A DNA stretch of 64,000 nt from Hymenobacter sp. CRA2 (GCF_002007105.1 NZ_MVBC01000021.1:20318-84317), one strand, 5' to 3'. Positions 9,691-17,945 are shown, counted from the stretch's first letter. Made by a program: numbers and translations. Notes: generated from the sequence alone by a model not told the origin.

Positions 9691-10620
9691 ATGCTCTTAT
9701 TTGTTTATTCCGCGCTGACTTCCGCCGCGCAGGCGCACTTGCGCCAAGCCCTTCCAGCCGAAGTACAAGTTGTTTTTCGAACCGAGCTGCCGGCTGCAGA
9801 CCAACGCCCGGCCCTGCAACGGGCGGATGTGCTGCTGGGTAATCCGCCTGCCGACTGGCTGGCGCCCCTACCGCCGCTGCAGTTCTGGCAACTCGACTCG
9901 GCCGGTTTCGAACGGTACCGGGCCCTGCAGGTCGGTTTTCCGGTAGCCAACGTGGGAGACTATTTTGCCTGGCCCTGCGCCGAAACCATCGTGGCCGGTG
10001 TGCTGGCCCTGTACCGCCACCTGGACGAACTGGCCGTACTGCAGCAGCGGCAGCAATGGGCGGGCCTGGCCGTGCGCCGCCAGCTGCGGCTGCTGCGCGG
10101 GCAGCGGGTGGTTATCCTCGGCGCCGGTGGCATTGGGCAGGCCGTGGCCCAGCAGCTCAGCGGTTTTCAGTGCCAGGTACAGCTGATGGCCCGCACCAGC
10201 CCCCTGGCTCAACTGCACAGCGTGGAAGAACTGAAAGCCGCACTACCGACCACCGACCTGGTCATTAACTGCCTGCCCGGCAGTGCCAACGGCTTTTTCT
10301 CGTCCGAGCTGATCCAAGCTATGCCACCCGCCAGCATATACGCCAGCGTGGGCCGCGGCAATACTACCGACGAGCCGGCCTTGATTGCGGCTCTGCAGAG
10401 TGGACACTTAGGCGGCGCCGTTCTCGACGTCACGGCCCAGGAGCCCTTGCCCGCCGACAGTCCCCTGTGGACGCTGCCGCGGGTGCTGCTCACCCAGCAC
10501 ACGGGAGGAGGCCAGCCACACGAAGACGAGGGCAAAGTGGACTTATTTATGCGAAACTTCCAGCATTTGCGCCGTAGCGAGCCGCTGGAGAATCTGGTGG
10601 ACTTACGACGCGGATACTGA
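9691..10620 (+). CDS. D-2-hydroxyacid dehydrogenase (glyoxylate/hydroxypyruvate reductase-like)
   Basis: 309 residues from the ATG at 9691; an upstream in-frame start would add 24 residues with no family similarity. The NAD(P)-binding Rossmann motif VILGAGGIG is at 141-149. The family catalytic set is visible: Arg in SVGRGNTTDEPAL, Glu in DVTAQEPLP, and His in LLTQHTGGG. The end of the catalytic domain (SPLWTLPRVLLTQHT) matches the 2-hydroxyacid dehydrogenase family. It should reduce glyoxylate, hydroxypyruvate or a similar 2-keto acid in the cytosol. It is monocistronic, divergent from the sensor kinase. Confidence 0.88.
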   Translation: MLLFVYSALTSAAQAHLRQALPAEVQVVFRTELPAADQRPALQRADVLLGNPPADWLAPLPPLQFWQLDSAGFERYRALQVGFPVANVGDYFAWPCAETIVAGVLALYRHLDELAVLQQRQQWAGLAVRRQLRLLRGQRVVILGAGGIGQAVAQQLSGFQCQVQLMARTSPLAQLHSVEELKAALPTTDLVINCLPGSANGFFSSELIQAMPPASIYASVGRGNTTDEPALIAALQSGHLGGAVLDVTAQEPLPADSPLWTLPRVLLTQHTGGGQPHEDEGKVDLFMRNFQHLRRSEPLENLVDLRRGY

Positions 10621-10833
10621 AGCTGCCAGCTGTACTGGCCCAGTTCCTCCTCACCACCCACAGCTTGCCCGCCGGGCTGGGACAACACAACCCAATTCAA
10701 TCGGACTAAAGCTCAGGTCTTTTAGCCAACAGTTGAGTAATACACACCCCGCCTCTGCGATGGACTTGCGTCATCGTTTTTTCCTATTACCTTGCTCAAG
10801 TCACATACTTCACCTACCCCAACCCAAACTTCT

Positions 10834-11097
10834 ATGAAGACACTTAAAACCCTATCTGTTCTTGCTATGCTGGCCCTGGCATCTGCCTGCGGCAAGCAAG
10901 ACAGCATCCCGGCGCCCAAACCGACGGCCACTTCGAGCAGCGATGTGAAAGTCGACCCGGGCTACGACTGCCTGGACGTGTATGACCCGGTGTGCGGCAG
11001 CAACGGCGTCACGTACAGCAACGCCTGCTATGCTCAGCGAGCCGGCGTTACGTCCTATACCCGTGGCGCTTGCGGCGGCGGTGGCGGCGCCATCTAA
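10834..11097 (+). CDS. small Kazal-type protease-inhibitor-like lipoprotein
   Basis: 87 residues from the ATG at 10834, chosen because it starts the lipoprotein signal MKTLKTLSVLAMLALASAC (lipid Cys at 19). After a 30-residue Pro/Thr/Ser linker comes one Kazal-like domain, recognisable by DPVCGSNGVTYSNAC and, 15 residues on, GAC. Only four cysteines remain in the domain, whereas classical Kazal domains have six, so one disulfide may be missing. The end is a Gly tail (GGGGGAI). It would be anchored in the envelope, where such domains block serine proteases, either its own or those of predators or hosts. It ends at a strong terminator. Confidence 0.85.
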   Translation: MKTLKTLSVLAMLALASACGKQDSIPAPKPTATSSSDVKVDPGYDCLDVYDPVCGSNGVTYSNACYAQRAGVTSYTRGACGGGGGAI

Positions 11098-11130
11098 CCC
11101 CTCACGGCACCCTCCTATTGCAACATAAAA

Positions 11131-11162
11131 AAACGCCCGGCCTTGCGGCCGGGCGTTTTTCG
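11131..11162. terminator. bidirectional terminator between the Kazal gene and fabI
   Basis: Ten-bp arms at 11133-11142 and 11147-11156 with a TTGC loop, an A run on the left and a T run on the right, so it can end transcripts from both converging genes. Confidence 0.88.
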
Positions 11163-11174
11163 TTTCAGAGTGCC

Positions 11175-12005
11175 TTAGGCTTCTTTGCTGGTTACCTGCG
11201 TGATGGCCTCCACCATGGCTTCCGAGATGCCCGTGGTGCTAAAGCCGCCGTCGTGCATCAGGTTCTGCATGGTTACGTAGCGCGTCAGGTCCGAGAACAA
11301 GGACACGCAGTAGTCGGCGCAGGCCTCGGCCGGGGCGTTGCCCAGCGGCGAGAGGCGGTCGGCATACTCGTAGAACGCATCGAAACCGCTGATGCCGGTA
11401 CCAGCCGTAGTTTTGGTCGGCGACTGGCTGATAGTGTTTACGCGCACTTTCTTTTGCGTGCCAAGGCGCTGGCCGTAGCTACGGGCAATGCTCTCGAGCA
11501 CCGCCTTGGCCTGCGACATGTCGGTGTAATCGAGGAAGGCGCGCTGGGCGGCGATGTACGACAAGGCTACCACCGAGCCCCATTCAGCCAGCGCGTCCTG
11601 CTTCTCGGCCACGTGCAGCATCTTGTGGAACGACAGGGCCGAAATGTCCAGCGTCTTCTGAAACCAGTCGTAGTTCAGCTCGCCGTAATGCTTACCCTTA
11701 CGGATGTTCGGGCTCATGCCAATACTGTGCAGCACGAAGTCAATCTTGCCGCCGAGCTGCTCCACCGCGCCGCTGAACACTTTTTCCAGGTCTTCTACCA
11801 CCGTGGCGTCGGCCGGGATGATGGGCGCCGAGCACTGCTCCGCCAGCTTATTGATTTCGCCCATGCGCATGGCCAGTGGGGCGTTGCTGAGCACAAAGGT
11901 GGCGCCTTCTTCGTGGCAGCGCTGGGCCACTTTCCAGGCAATGGATTGTTCGTTGAGGGCGCCGAAGATGATGCCGCGCTTGCCGGCAAGAAGGTTGTTG
12001 GCCAT
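11175..12005 (-). CDS. fabI: enoyl-ACP reductase [NADH], FabI type
   Basis: 276 residues, the usual FabI length. It performs the last reduction of each fatty-acid elongation cycle. The atypical FabI NAD site starts KRGIIFGALNEQSIAWKVA. The catalytic pair Tyr-x6-Lys is Tyr160/Lys167 (DYTDMSQAKA), and a second Tyr sits at 150 (LSYIAAQ), as in the FabI family. NTISQSPTKTTAGTGI and the final MHDGGFSTTGI are also family-typical. It ends at a bidirectional terminator and is preceded by a TAnnTTTG promoter box, so it is probably its own transcription unit, separated from recN by an inverted-repeat element. Confidence 0.95.
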   Translation of the reverse strand: MANNLLAGKRGIIFGALNEQSIAWKVAQRCHEEGATFVLSNAPLAMRMGEINKLAEQCSAPIIPADATVVEDLEKVFSGAVEQLGGKIDFVLHSIGMSPNIRKGKHYGELNYDWFQKTLDISALSFHKMLHVAEKQDALAEWGSVVALSYIAAQRAFLDYTDMSQAKAVLESIARSYGQRLGTQKKVRVNTISQSPTKTTAGTGISGFDAFYEYADRLSPLGNAPAEACADYCVSLFSDLTRYVTMQNLMHDGGFSTTGISEAMVEAITQVTSKEA

Positions 12006-12039
12006 AAGGAGGCTAAGTCGAATCAGGGAAAAGAACGGG

Positions 12040-12047
12040 CAAAAATA
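12040..12047 (-). promoter_or_regulatory. TAnnTTTG promoter box upstream of fabI
   Basis: The reverse strand reads TATTTTTG, matching the Bacteroidota -7 consensus TAnnTTTG, with 34 bases between the box and the fabI ATG. No clear TTG -33 element is seen. Confidence 0.45.
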
Positions 12048-12094
12048 GGGTTTCGCAGGGAAGTGCGCTGAATTAATGAGTGGGCTAACAGAAC

Positions 12095-12152
12095 GTCATT
12101 CCGAGCGCAGTCGAGGAATCCCGCGTGCTCCATCAGGGCAACAAACCAGCAC
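12095..12152. repeat. half copy of a related GTCATTCCGAGC-type repeat
   Basis: It begins GTCATTCCGAGCGCAGTCGA and continues GGAATCCCGCGTGCT, with the same layout as one arm of the neighbouring element but a different core. No inverted partner is present. It directly abuts the full inverted repeat at 12153. Confidence 0.6.
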
Positions 12153-12264
12153 GCCATGTCGAGCTTGTCGAGACATCTCGCGTGCTGACTTCAGGTACTA
12201 TTCTTTTCGTTGAGTTTTCTATCAGGAGTTAGCACGCGAGATGTCTCGACAAGCTCGACATGAC
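12153..12264. repeat. dispersed inverted-repeat element, copy A
   Basis: 112 bp between fabI and recN. Nearly perfect ~36-bp arms, left starting CATGTCGAGCTTGTCGAGAC and right ending GTCTCGACAAGCTCGACATG, flank a ~40-bp centre. The arms match copies B (15844-15952) and C (20873-20982), but the centre is diverged. It can fold into one long hairpin, with no clear T run. Confidence 0.85.
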
Positions 12265-12291
12265 GTTCTTTCCAGTTCGACTTCCCCTCTC

Positions 12292-13971
12292 CTACGCTGC
12301 CACCAAGTCGCTTTCCCCGCGCATGGCCAGCAGCTCCCGGGCGCTCTGTACCGCGTTTTCGCTGACGCGCGCACCCGAAATCATCTGCGCAATTTCGCGG
12401 ATGCGCTCCTCCTCGCTCAGGCGTCGGATGCGGCTCACGGTGCGGTCGGGGCGGTCTTCCTTGTACACGAAGAAGTGCACGTCGCCGGCGGCGGCCATCT
12501 GCGGTAGGTGCGAGATGGTGATGAGCTGGTGCTTCTTGGCCATCTGCTGCATCATGCGACCCACTTTCACCGCTATTTCGCCGCTGATGCCCGTGTCGAT
12601 TTCGTCGAATACTATCGTGGGCAGCGCGGTCTTGTCGGCCAGCAGGTACTTCACGCATAGCATCAGGCGCGAGAATTCCCCGCCCGAGGCGGCCTTGCTC
12701 AGCGTCTGGGGGTGGGCGCCTTTGTTGGCGGTGAAGAGCAGGTTGATAACGTCGGTACCCGAGGCAGCGGGCTGACCGGTGCTGTGCTGCACCAGTAGGC
12801 GGGCGTTGGGCATGCCCAGGTCAAACAACAGATCGGCTAGCTCCTTCTCAAACTGCGGAAAGGCCTTGCGACGCTGCTCCGAGAGGTGCGCGGCCCGCTT
12901 GTTCACCGTGGCCAGGGCGCCGTCGGCGTCGCGGCGCAGGCGGTTTATTTCCTTGTCGAGGTTGAGCACTGAGCCTACTTTCTGCTGCAGCTCCTCGCGC
13001 ACGGCCAGCAGAGCGGGCAGGTCGCGTACTTGGTGTTTGCGCTGCAGGTTGTAGAGCACCGTCAGGCGCTGCTGCACTTCGTCGAGGCGGCGCGGGTCGG
13101 CTTCGGTGCGCTGCTCGGCCTGCTCGGCCTCGTCGGCTACGTCGCGCAGCTCAATCAAGCAGCTGTCCACGCGCTCCTTGAGCAGGCGCGCCGCGTCGGA
13201 GTAGCCCGCAATCTGGCCCAGCACCACGCTGGCTTCCTTGAGCGTGCTGGTGGCGCAGTACTCCCCTTCCGACAAACTCTGCAGGGCGTGCGTCAGCTTG
13301 AGCTTGATTTCTTCGGCGTGCTCCAGCTCTTTCAGCTCCTGCTCCAGCGCCCCCTGGTCTTCGCCGTCGAGCCGGGCCTCCTCCAGCTCGTTGAGCAGGA
13401 AGCTGTGGTAGTCCAGTTCCTTGTTGGCCTGGGCTATCTGGTCCTCCAGGGCCTTCAGGTCGGCGGCCAGCTTGCGGTATTGACGGAAAGCCGTGCTGTA
13501 CTGCGTGCGCGTGGGCACCAAGCCGGCGTACAGGTCGATGAGGTTGAGCTGAAATACCGGGTCGCCGAGCAGCAGCGTGTCGTGCTGGGAGTGGATGTCC
13601 ATCAGGTTTGCCCCGATCTTGCGCAGCGTCTCCACCGTCACCGGCGTGTCGTTGACGAAGGCGCGGGACTTACCCGAGGGCGCAATTTCGCGGCGCAGAA
13701 TGCATTGGGCGTCGTAATCCAGGTCCTCGGCCTCGAAGATATCCTGGAGGTGGTAGCCCGAAATGTCGAACTGCCCCTCAATCACGCACTTTTTGTCGTT
13801 GTTGAAGAGCAGCTTGGAGTCGGCCCGGTTGCCCAGCAGCAGGCCAATGGCGCCGAGCATAATGGACTTGCCGGCCCCGGTTTCGCCCGTGATGATGTTG
13901 AGCAAGCCCGAAGGTCTAAGCTCCAGGGCCTCAATCAGGGCGTAGTTTTGAATGCGAAGGTCAACCAGCAT
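12292..13971 (-). CDS. recN: DNA repair protein RecN
   Basis: 559 residues from the ATG at 13971 (start MLVDLRIQNYAL); an in-frame ATG 54 bp upstream would add residues without similarity. SMC-like ATPase for double-strand break repair: Walker A GETGAGKS at 29-36, a long central coiled coil rich in Glu/Leu/Lys (about 155-375), then the ABC signature region (KAASGGEFSRLMLCVKYL) and Walker B (PTIVFDEIDTGISGEIA) followed by HLPQMAAAGDVHFFVYK. The position after coaC-coaB-porD on the same strand matches the Bacteroidota gene order. A terminator after the porD-like gene suggests a separate transcript. Confidence 0.96.
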   Translation of the reverse strand: MLVDLRIQNYALIEALELRPSGLLNIITGETGAGKSIMLGAIGLLLGNRADSKLLFNNDKKCVIEGQFDISGYHLQDIFEAEDLDYDAQCILRREIAPSGKSRAFVNDTPVTVETLRKIGANLMDIHSQHDTLLLGDPVFQLNLIDLYAGLVPTRTQYSTAFRQYRKLAADLKALEDQIAQANKELDYHSFLLNELEEARLDGEDQGALEQELKELEHAEEIKLKLTHALQSLSEGEYCATSTLKEASVVLGQIAGYSDAARLLKERVDSCLIELRDVADEAEQAEQRTEADPRRLDEVQQRLTVLYNLQRKHQVRDLPALLAVREELQQKVGSVLNLDKEINRLRRDADGALATVNKRAAHLSEQRRKAFPQFEKELADLLFDLGMPNARLLVQHSTGQPAASGTDVINLLFTANKGAHPQTLSKAASGGEFSRLMLCVKYLLADKTALPTIVFDEIDTGISGEIAVKVGRMMQQMAKKHQLITISHLPQMAAAGDVHFFVYKEDRPDRTVSRIRRLSEEERIREIAQMISGARVSENAVQSARELLAMRGESDLVAA

Positions 13972-14144
13972 ACGGATAGCGGTTGCGTGAGACGATAGGA
14001 ATGGGCGCGCCTCCACGGCCAGCAAGCAGCCGGTGGTCAGCCGATTACAAACCTACTAAATCATTTAGCAGAAGAGCAAGCGCACACCCTAACCTATTTA
14101 GCAGTTTACCAACTAAAACCGCATCCACGCTGCTTTCCAGCGCG

Positions 14145-14192
14145 ATAAAAAAAGTGGCCGGGTCCTCACCAGTTGGTAAGAACCCGGCCACT
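14145..14192 (-). terminator. terminator of the bamD-to-porD operon
   Basis: Arms 14153-14163 and 14182-14192 (AGTGGCCGGGT and its complement) enclose an 18-base loop. On the reverse strand the stem is followed by seven T, 18 bp after the porD-like stop codon. Confidence 0.8.
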
Positions 14193-14210
14193 ACAAGTAT
14201 TAGCCGACGG

Positions 14211-15149
14211 CTATCTGTTCTGCAAAATCACCTGATACTTGGCTGAGTTGGTCGGGTCTACTTCCTGCAGCAAGGCCACCACGGCCTGCTTCTGGTCGGG
14301 CGAGGCACTGCTGCGGTACAGGTTGGCAATTTCGTCGGCCTTGGTTTCGAAAAACGAGCGAATCAGGGTGGAGCCGGGCCGGCGCTGCGCTGCCTGCTGC
14401 ACGCCCTGCAGGGCCGTCAGGATGCTGGTGCGGGCGTCGTCGGGCTTCTGAATGAACACATCCAGGCCCTGGCGATAGTAGGCATATACGGCCGTGCGCA
14501 GGGCTTCCAGTTGCGGGTCCTGTAGGCCGCTGAGCAGCCAGTACCGGCTGCGTTGGTCGCGCTTGCCGTTGTCTTTCCAGCCCTCGTCGCCGTCCTGGTT
14601 TTGGGCCCCGGCGTTCAGCATGATGTTGCGGGCCCGGTCGAAGGTGCGCGAACCGCCCAGCGGCGCGAAGCTGTCCTGATCCATGCCGATGATGGTCAGG
14701 GCGTAGAAGCTCAGGATGGATGAGAGGTTGTTGACGTAGCTGTTCTCGGAGAAGTCGAGCGGCTGGCCGGGCAGGTACGTGAACTTCCACGACTCGGCGT
14801 AGTTCATCAGGTTGGTTTCGTACGCCGTGCCGTACACCGGGCGGGTACTCAGGATGCGCGCCGTGGCCAGGTACTGCCCGTTCTGCGGAATGGCATTGAT
14901 GCCGATGAAAATGCGGCAGCGGATGCGCTCCTCCGCCTTGTACACATCGTTGGTCCACTGCCGGTTGTTGAGGAACTGCGTGATTTCGTTCTTCATCTGC
15001 GTGAGCAGCTGCCGGTCGGTGATGGTCACGTTTTCCGTCGTGATGGTCACCTCGGCCAGCAGTTCCTGGCCGGCGGCGCGGCGCGCGGGCAGCGCCAACA
15101 GCACCACGAGCAGCAAACCAAGCCAGAAGGGAGTACGATTAAGCAACAT
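14211..15149 (-). CDS. porD: DUF4835 protein, PorD-like (type IX secretion-associated)
   Basis: 312 residues from the ATG at 15149, which starts a signal peptide (MLLNRTPFWLGLLLVVLLAL) cut near AAGQ. The following LLAEVTITTENVTITDRQLL and FLNNRQWTNDVY match the Bacteroidota DUF4835 family, named PorD in type IX secretion annotation. The segment LSSILSFYALTIIGMDQDSF is also characteristic. It is a periplasmic or outer-membrane protein. Its start overlaps the coaB stop by 11 bp, so translation is likely coupled. The assignment is by recalled family pattern; the precise role in secretion is poorly known. Confidence 0.85.
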   Translation of the reverse strand: MLLNRTPFWLGLLLVVLLALPARRAAGQELLAEVTITTENVTITDRQLLTQMKNEITQFLNNRQWTNDVYKAEERIRCRIFIGINAIPQNGQYLATARILSTRPVYGTAYETNLMNYAESWKFTYLPGQPLDFSENSYVNNLSSILSFYALTIIGMDQDSFAPLGGSRTFDRARNIMLNAGAQNQDGDEGWKDNGKRDQRSRYWLLSGLQDPQLEALRTAVYAYYRQGLDVFIQKPDDARTSILTALQGVQQAAQRRPGSTLIRSFFETKADEIANLYRSSASPDQKQAVVALLQEVDPTNSAKYQVILQNR

Positions 15150-15798
15150 GGGGCTGAAGGCGGGCAAGAATGGCAGAAACAATGTCGCGGGCGACGTCGG
15201 CTTTGGGCTTCAAGTCAAAGGTAGTCACGCGGTCAGCTTCCACGAGGGTGATTTTATTCGTGTCGTGGCGGAAGCCCGCGCCCGCGTCGCGCAGGGAATT
15301 CAGCACCACTAGGTCGAAGCGCTTGCGGCGGAGCTTGCCTTGAGCGTTCAGGAGTTCATCCTGCGTCTCCAACGCAAAACCGACGGAAAATTGTTCAGGC
15401 CGCTTCGTCTGGCCGAGCGTGGCGGCGATGTCTACGTTCTTCACCAGCTCGATGGTGAGGGTTTCATCGGTGCCGTCGTCGCGCTTCTTGATTTTCTCCG
15501 CCGCCACGGTGCGCGGACGATAATCGGCCACAGCCGCGGCAAATACCCACACGTCGGCGGCCGGGGCTACGGCAGCGGCCGCTTCGTACATCTCCTGGGC
15601 TGTTTGCACCCGCACCACCTGCACCGCCGGGTGGCTGATGCTCAGGTTGGTCGGCCCGCTCACCAGCGTCACCTGAAAGCCATTTTCGGCAAAGGTTTCG
15701 GCCAGGGCATAGCCCATCTTGCCGGTGGAGTGGTTGCCGATGAAACGGACCGGGTCAATGGGTTCGTAGGTGGGGCCGGCGGTGAGCAGAACGTGCAT
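15139..15798 (-). CDS. coaB: phosphopantothenate-cysteine ligase (CoaB), standalone
   Basis: 219 residues from the ATG at 15798 (MHVLLTAGPTYEPIDPVRF, the conserved CoaB opening). It joins 4'-phosphopantothenate to cysteine in CoA synthesis. FIGNHSTGKMGYALAE, FAAAVADYRP, the catalytic-loop KIKK and LELVKN-like IELVKNVDIAATLG are intact, as is the late VLNSLRDAGAGF. In most bacteria, including most Bacteroidota to my knowledge, CoaB is the C-terminal half of a fused CoaBC. Here it is separated from coaC by 156 bp containing repeat element B. Both genes are in the same reading frame, with in-frame stops between them. Confidence 0.93.
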   Translation of the reverse strand: MHVLLTAGPTYEPIDPVRFIGNHSTGKMGYALAETFAENGFQVTLVSGPTNLSISHPAVQVVRVQTAQEMYEAAAAVAPAADVWVFAAAVADYRPRTVAAEKIKKRDDGTDETLTIELVKNVDIAATLGQTKRPEQFSVGFALETQDELLNAQGKLRRKRFDLVVLNSLRDAGAGFRHDTNKITLVEADRVTTFDLKPKADVARDIVSAILARLQPHVA

Positions 15799-15843
15799 TC
15801 TTGGGAAGGAAGAATGGAAAGGGAAGAAGGAAAACGCCTGAAC

Positions 15844-15952
15844 GTCATGTCGAGCTTGTCGAGACATCTCGCTCGGGGCTAATCCCTCGTTGCACGAGAA
15901 AGTTACTATAGGGCGTCAGCACGCGAGATGTCTCGGCTGCGCTCGACATGAC
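15844..15952. repeat. dispersed inverted-repeat element, copy B (between coaC and coaB)
   Basis: 109 bp, bounded by GTCAT and ATGAC. The arms start GTCATGTCGAGCTTGTCGAG and end CGGCTGCGCTCGACATGAC. The reverse complement of copy C (20873-20982) matches over the whole length, centre included, with about five differences. It starts 2 bp after the coaC stop and lies wholly between the two coa genes. Confidence 0.9.
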
Positions 15953-15954
15953 AT

Positions 15955-16518
15955 TCAATTTGGCTGTTGCTTATCGGCGAAAAATGCCTCCAGCTCGCGC
16001 ACAATGTCCTCAGGTTCCAGCATACGGCCGGGGCCCGACAAGCCGCTGGCCAGCTCGCCGGCCGGCGAGTCGAGCACGCGCACGCCGTCTTGGCGCAGCT
16101 GAGCCAGGTTGCGTTGGGTGGCGGGGTGCTGGTACATGTCGAGGTCCATGGCCGGGGCTACCAGCGTAGGGCAGCGCGCCGACAGGTACACGGCCGTGAG
16201 CAGGTTGGGGCACTGGCCGTGAGCCAAATTGGCCAGGGTATTGGCGCTGGCCGGCGCAATGAGCAGCGCGTCGGCCCACAGGCCCAGGTCCACGTGGTTG
16301 TGCCACACGCCGCCGGCTTCGTCCTTGATGAAGCCCTGTAGTACGGGGCGCTTGGCCAGGGTGGCCAGGGTCAGGGGCGTAACAAAAGCCGAAGCCGAGG
16401 GCGTCAGGATAACCTGCACCTCGGCTTCGGCTTTGATGAGCAGCCGCACCAGGGCGGCCGATTTGTAGGCGGCAATGCTACCGCTTACGCCCAGCACAAT
16501 GCGGCGGGAAGCCAGCAT
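15955..16518 (-). CDS. coaC: phosphopantothenoylcysteine decarboxylase (CoaC), standalone
   Basis: 187 residues, a flavoprotein of the HFCD family that decarboxylates phosphopantothenoylcysteine to phosphopantetheine. Visible motifs: VSGSIAAYKS (11-20), the catalytic His75 in WHNHVDLG, IAPASANTLA (88-96), PAMDLDMY where E. coli Dfp has PxMN, and GELASGLSGPGRM where E. coli has a catalytic Cys in LACG. As I recall, these two variants are common in Bacteroidota CoaBC. The protein stops at DKQQPN, just where the linker to CoaB would normally run on. It starts 25 bp after rpoZ. Confidence 0.93.
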   Translation of the reverse strand: MLASRRIVLGVSGSIAAYKSAALVRLLIKAEAEVQVILTPSASAFVTPLTLATLAKRPVLQGFIKDEAGGVWHNHVDLGLWADALLIAPASANTLANLAHGQCPNLLTAVYLSARCPTLVAPAMDLDMYQHPATQRNLAQLRQDGVRVLDSPAGELASGLSGPGRMLEPEDIVRELEAFFADKQQPN

Positions 16519-16543
16519 AAGCAGCGCAGGCTGATACGTGAGA

Positions 16544-16885
16544 CTACTCGGCTTTCTCGGCCGTGGGCTCCTCCAGCTCGGGCGTGCGGAAGGTCACTTT
16601 GCCTTCCAGAAACTCCTCGATGGCGAGGTTGGTGGGCTTGGGCAGGCGCTCGTAGTGCTTGCTGATTTCGATCTGCTCGCGGTTTTCGAACACCTCTTCG
16701 AGGTTGTCGACCGTGGTGGCAAACTCCGACAGCTTGCCGTTCAGCTCTTCCTTGAGCTTCACCGAAATCTGGTTGGCGCGCTTCGAAATGATGGCAATCG
16801 ACTCGTACACGTTGCCGGTTTCGTTCACGAAATCCGACAGGTTGCGCGTAACGATGGAAGCAGGAACGTTGCTCGGTACTTTCAT
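16544..16885 (-). CDS. rpoZ: RNA polymerase omega subunit, Bacteroidota type
   Basis: 113 residues from the ATG at 16885 (MKVPSNVPASIVTRNLSDFV); an upstream in-frame start adds five residues. The central segment NVYESIAIISKRANQIS is the omega signature that contacts the beta' subunit. The rest, including EELNGKLSEFATTVDNLEEV and the acidic tail, matches the divergent Bacteroidota form often labelled DUF or RpoZ. The position between bamD and coaC is the conserved order in the phylum. Confidence 0.9.
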   Translation of the reverse strand: MKVPSNVPASIVTRNLSDFVNETGNVYESIAIISKRANQISVKLKEELNGKLSEFATTVDNLEEVFENREQIEISKHYERLPKPTNLAIEEFLEGKVTFRTPELEEPTAEKAE

Positions 16886-16904
16886 GGCTTGAGGGGTCAA
16901 ATTG

Positions 16905-16995
16905 TCAAATGGCTAAATCGTTGAATTGCTAGCGTTGGCGGGGGGTGCTTGGCAGTGGGCCCAGCCGTTTAACCATGCAGCAATTTAACCATTAA
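16905..16995. repeat. A/T-rich imperfect inverted repeat between bamD and rpoZ
   Basis: Short runs such as TTGAATTGCT (16921-16930) and AGCAATTTAA (16979-16988) form imperfect inverted arms around a G-rich centre. This 113-bp gap is clearly more A/T-rich than the genes on either side. The function is unclear. Confidence 0.4.
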
Positions 16996-16998
16996 AGA

Positions 16999-17844
16999 TT
17001 AGTTGGTGGTTTGGGCCGTGTTAGGGGCTCCCGTCGGCGCCGGGTGGTCTTTGAGGAACTTCTGCGCGGTGTCGTAGGCCACTTCGGCTTCCTTCAGGCT
17101 CTTGCTCTGCGGGAAGGCATCCACGAAAGCCTGGTAGAAAGCCACGGTTTCCAGGTAACGGTCGCGCTGCTTTTCCTCCACCGATTCGCGGGCCAGGTCA
17201 TACTGCGACATAACCTTCAGGAAAGCGGCCTGCTCGCCGTACGCCGAAGCGGGGTACTGCTGCTGGAAGGTCGTCAGGGCCACCACGGCCGACTGGTAGT
17301 AGCGCAGCGAGTAGTACAGCTTGGCGCCTTCGAAGGCCTTCACTTCCATTTTCTTCTGCAGCTCGCTCGACATGCCCTCGGCTTCCTGGCGGAACTTGCT
17401 TTCGGGGTGGCGGTTCAGAAAATCCTGAATGGCGGCCACGGCCTGCACGGTATTGGTCTGGTCCAGTTCGTACTCGGGGGAGTCGCGGAACAGGGCCTTG
17501 GCGTGCATGAACTCGGCTTCCTCGGCCAGGGGCGAAGCCGGGTACACCGTCGCGAACTGGTCGAAGTAGTAGGCGGCGAGCGTGTAGTTGCGCTGGCGGA
17601 AGTTGGTGTGGGCGAAGTAGAACTCCGCTTTTTCTGCTTCGGGGCGGCCTTTCAGCAACGGAATCAAGGGCTCGAGCAGGGTGCCGGCCTTGTAGTAGTC
17701 GTGCTTGTTTTCGTAGTAGTCGATGGCCGCAGTGTACTTCTGGTTCACGTCGGTGCTCTTGAGCAGCTTTTGATAGGAGCTGCAGGCACCGAGCAACAGA
17801 GTGCTCATCAGCAGGGCAGCGACGCGGAGACGGAGTACGGGCAT
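16999..17844 (-). CDS. bamD: outer-membrane assembly lipoprotein BamD
   Basis: 281 residues from the ATG at 17844, giving a signal peptide with the lipobox LLLGAC (Cys21). The body is five TPR-like helical repeats, typical of BamD/ComL: KYTAAIDYYENKHDYYKAGTL, AEFYFAHTNFRQRNYTLAAY, FATVYPASPLAEEAEFM, and FLNRHPESKFRQEAE. It is the lipoprotein arm of the BAM complex that inserts beta barrels. The C-terminus is a Pro/Thr/Ala tail. A promoter box with a TTTG -33 element ends only 8 bases before the ATG, so the mRNA may be almost leaderless. Confidence 0.93.
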   Translation of the reverse strand: MPVLRLRVAALLMSTLLLGACSSYQKLLKSTDVNQKYTAAIDYYENKHDYYKAGTLLEPLIPLLKGRPEAEKAEFYFAHTNFRQRNYTLAAYYFDQFATVYPASPLAEEAEFMHAKALFRDSPEYELDQTNTVQAVAAIQDFLNRHPESKFRQEAEGMSSELQKKMEVKAFEGAKLYYSLRYYQSAVVALTTFQQQYPASAYGEQAAFLKVMSQYDLARESVEEKQRDRYLETVAFYQAFVDAFPQSKSLKEAEVAYDTAQKFLKDHPAPTGAPNTAQTTN

Positions 17845-17852
17845 AAGGGAGG

Positions 17853-17860
17853 CAAAGGTA
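17853..17860 (-). promoter_or_regulatory. promoter -7 box of the bamD operon
   Basis: The reverse strand reads TACCTTTG. A TTTG (17881-17884) stands 20 bases upstream as a -33 element. Only 8 bases separate the box from the bamD ATG. Confidence 0.55.
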
Positions 17861-17945
17861 AGGATTTGGCGCGGGCGACGCAAAGCCGCTCATCGTCAGG
17901 AGGCCGGCGCGGCGGCAAAGGTTGCGCCGCGCAGGGCCCTAACAT

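Noticed and set aside
12153..12264. Insertion sequence or transposase remnant
   Set aside because: Only inverted arms with a ~40-bp centre; no coding capacity and no target duplication that I can recognise.
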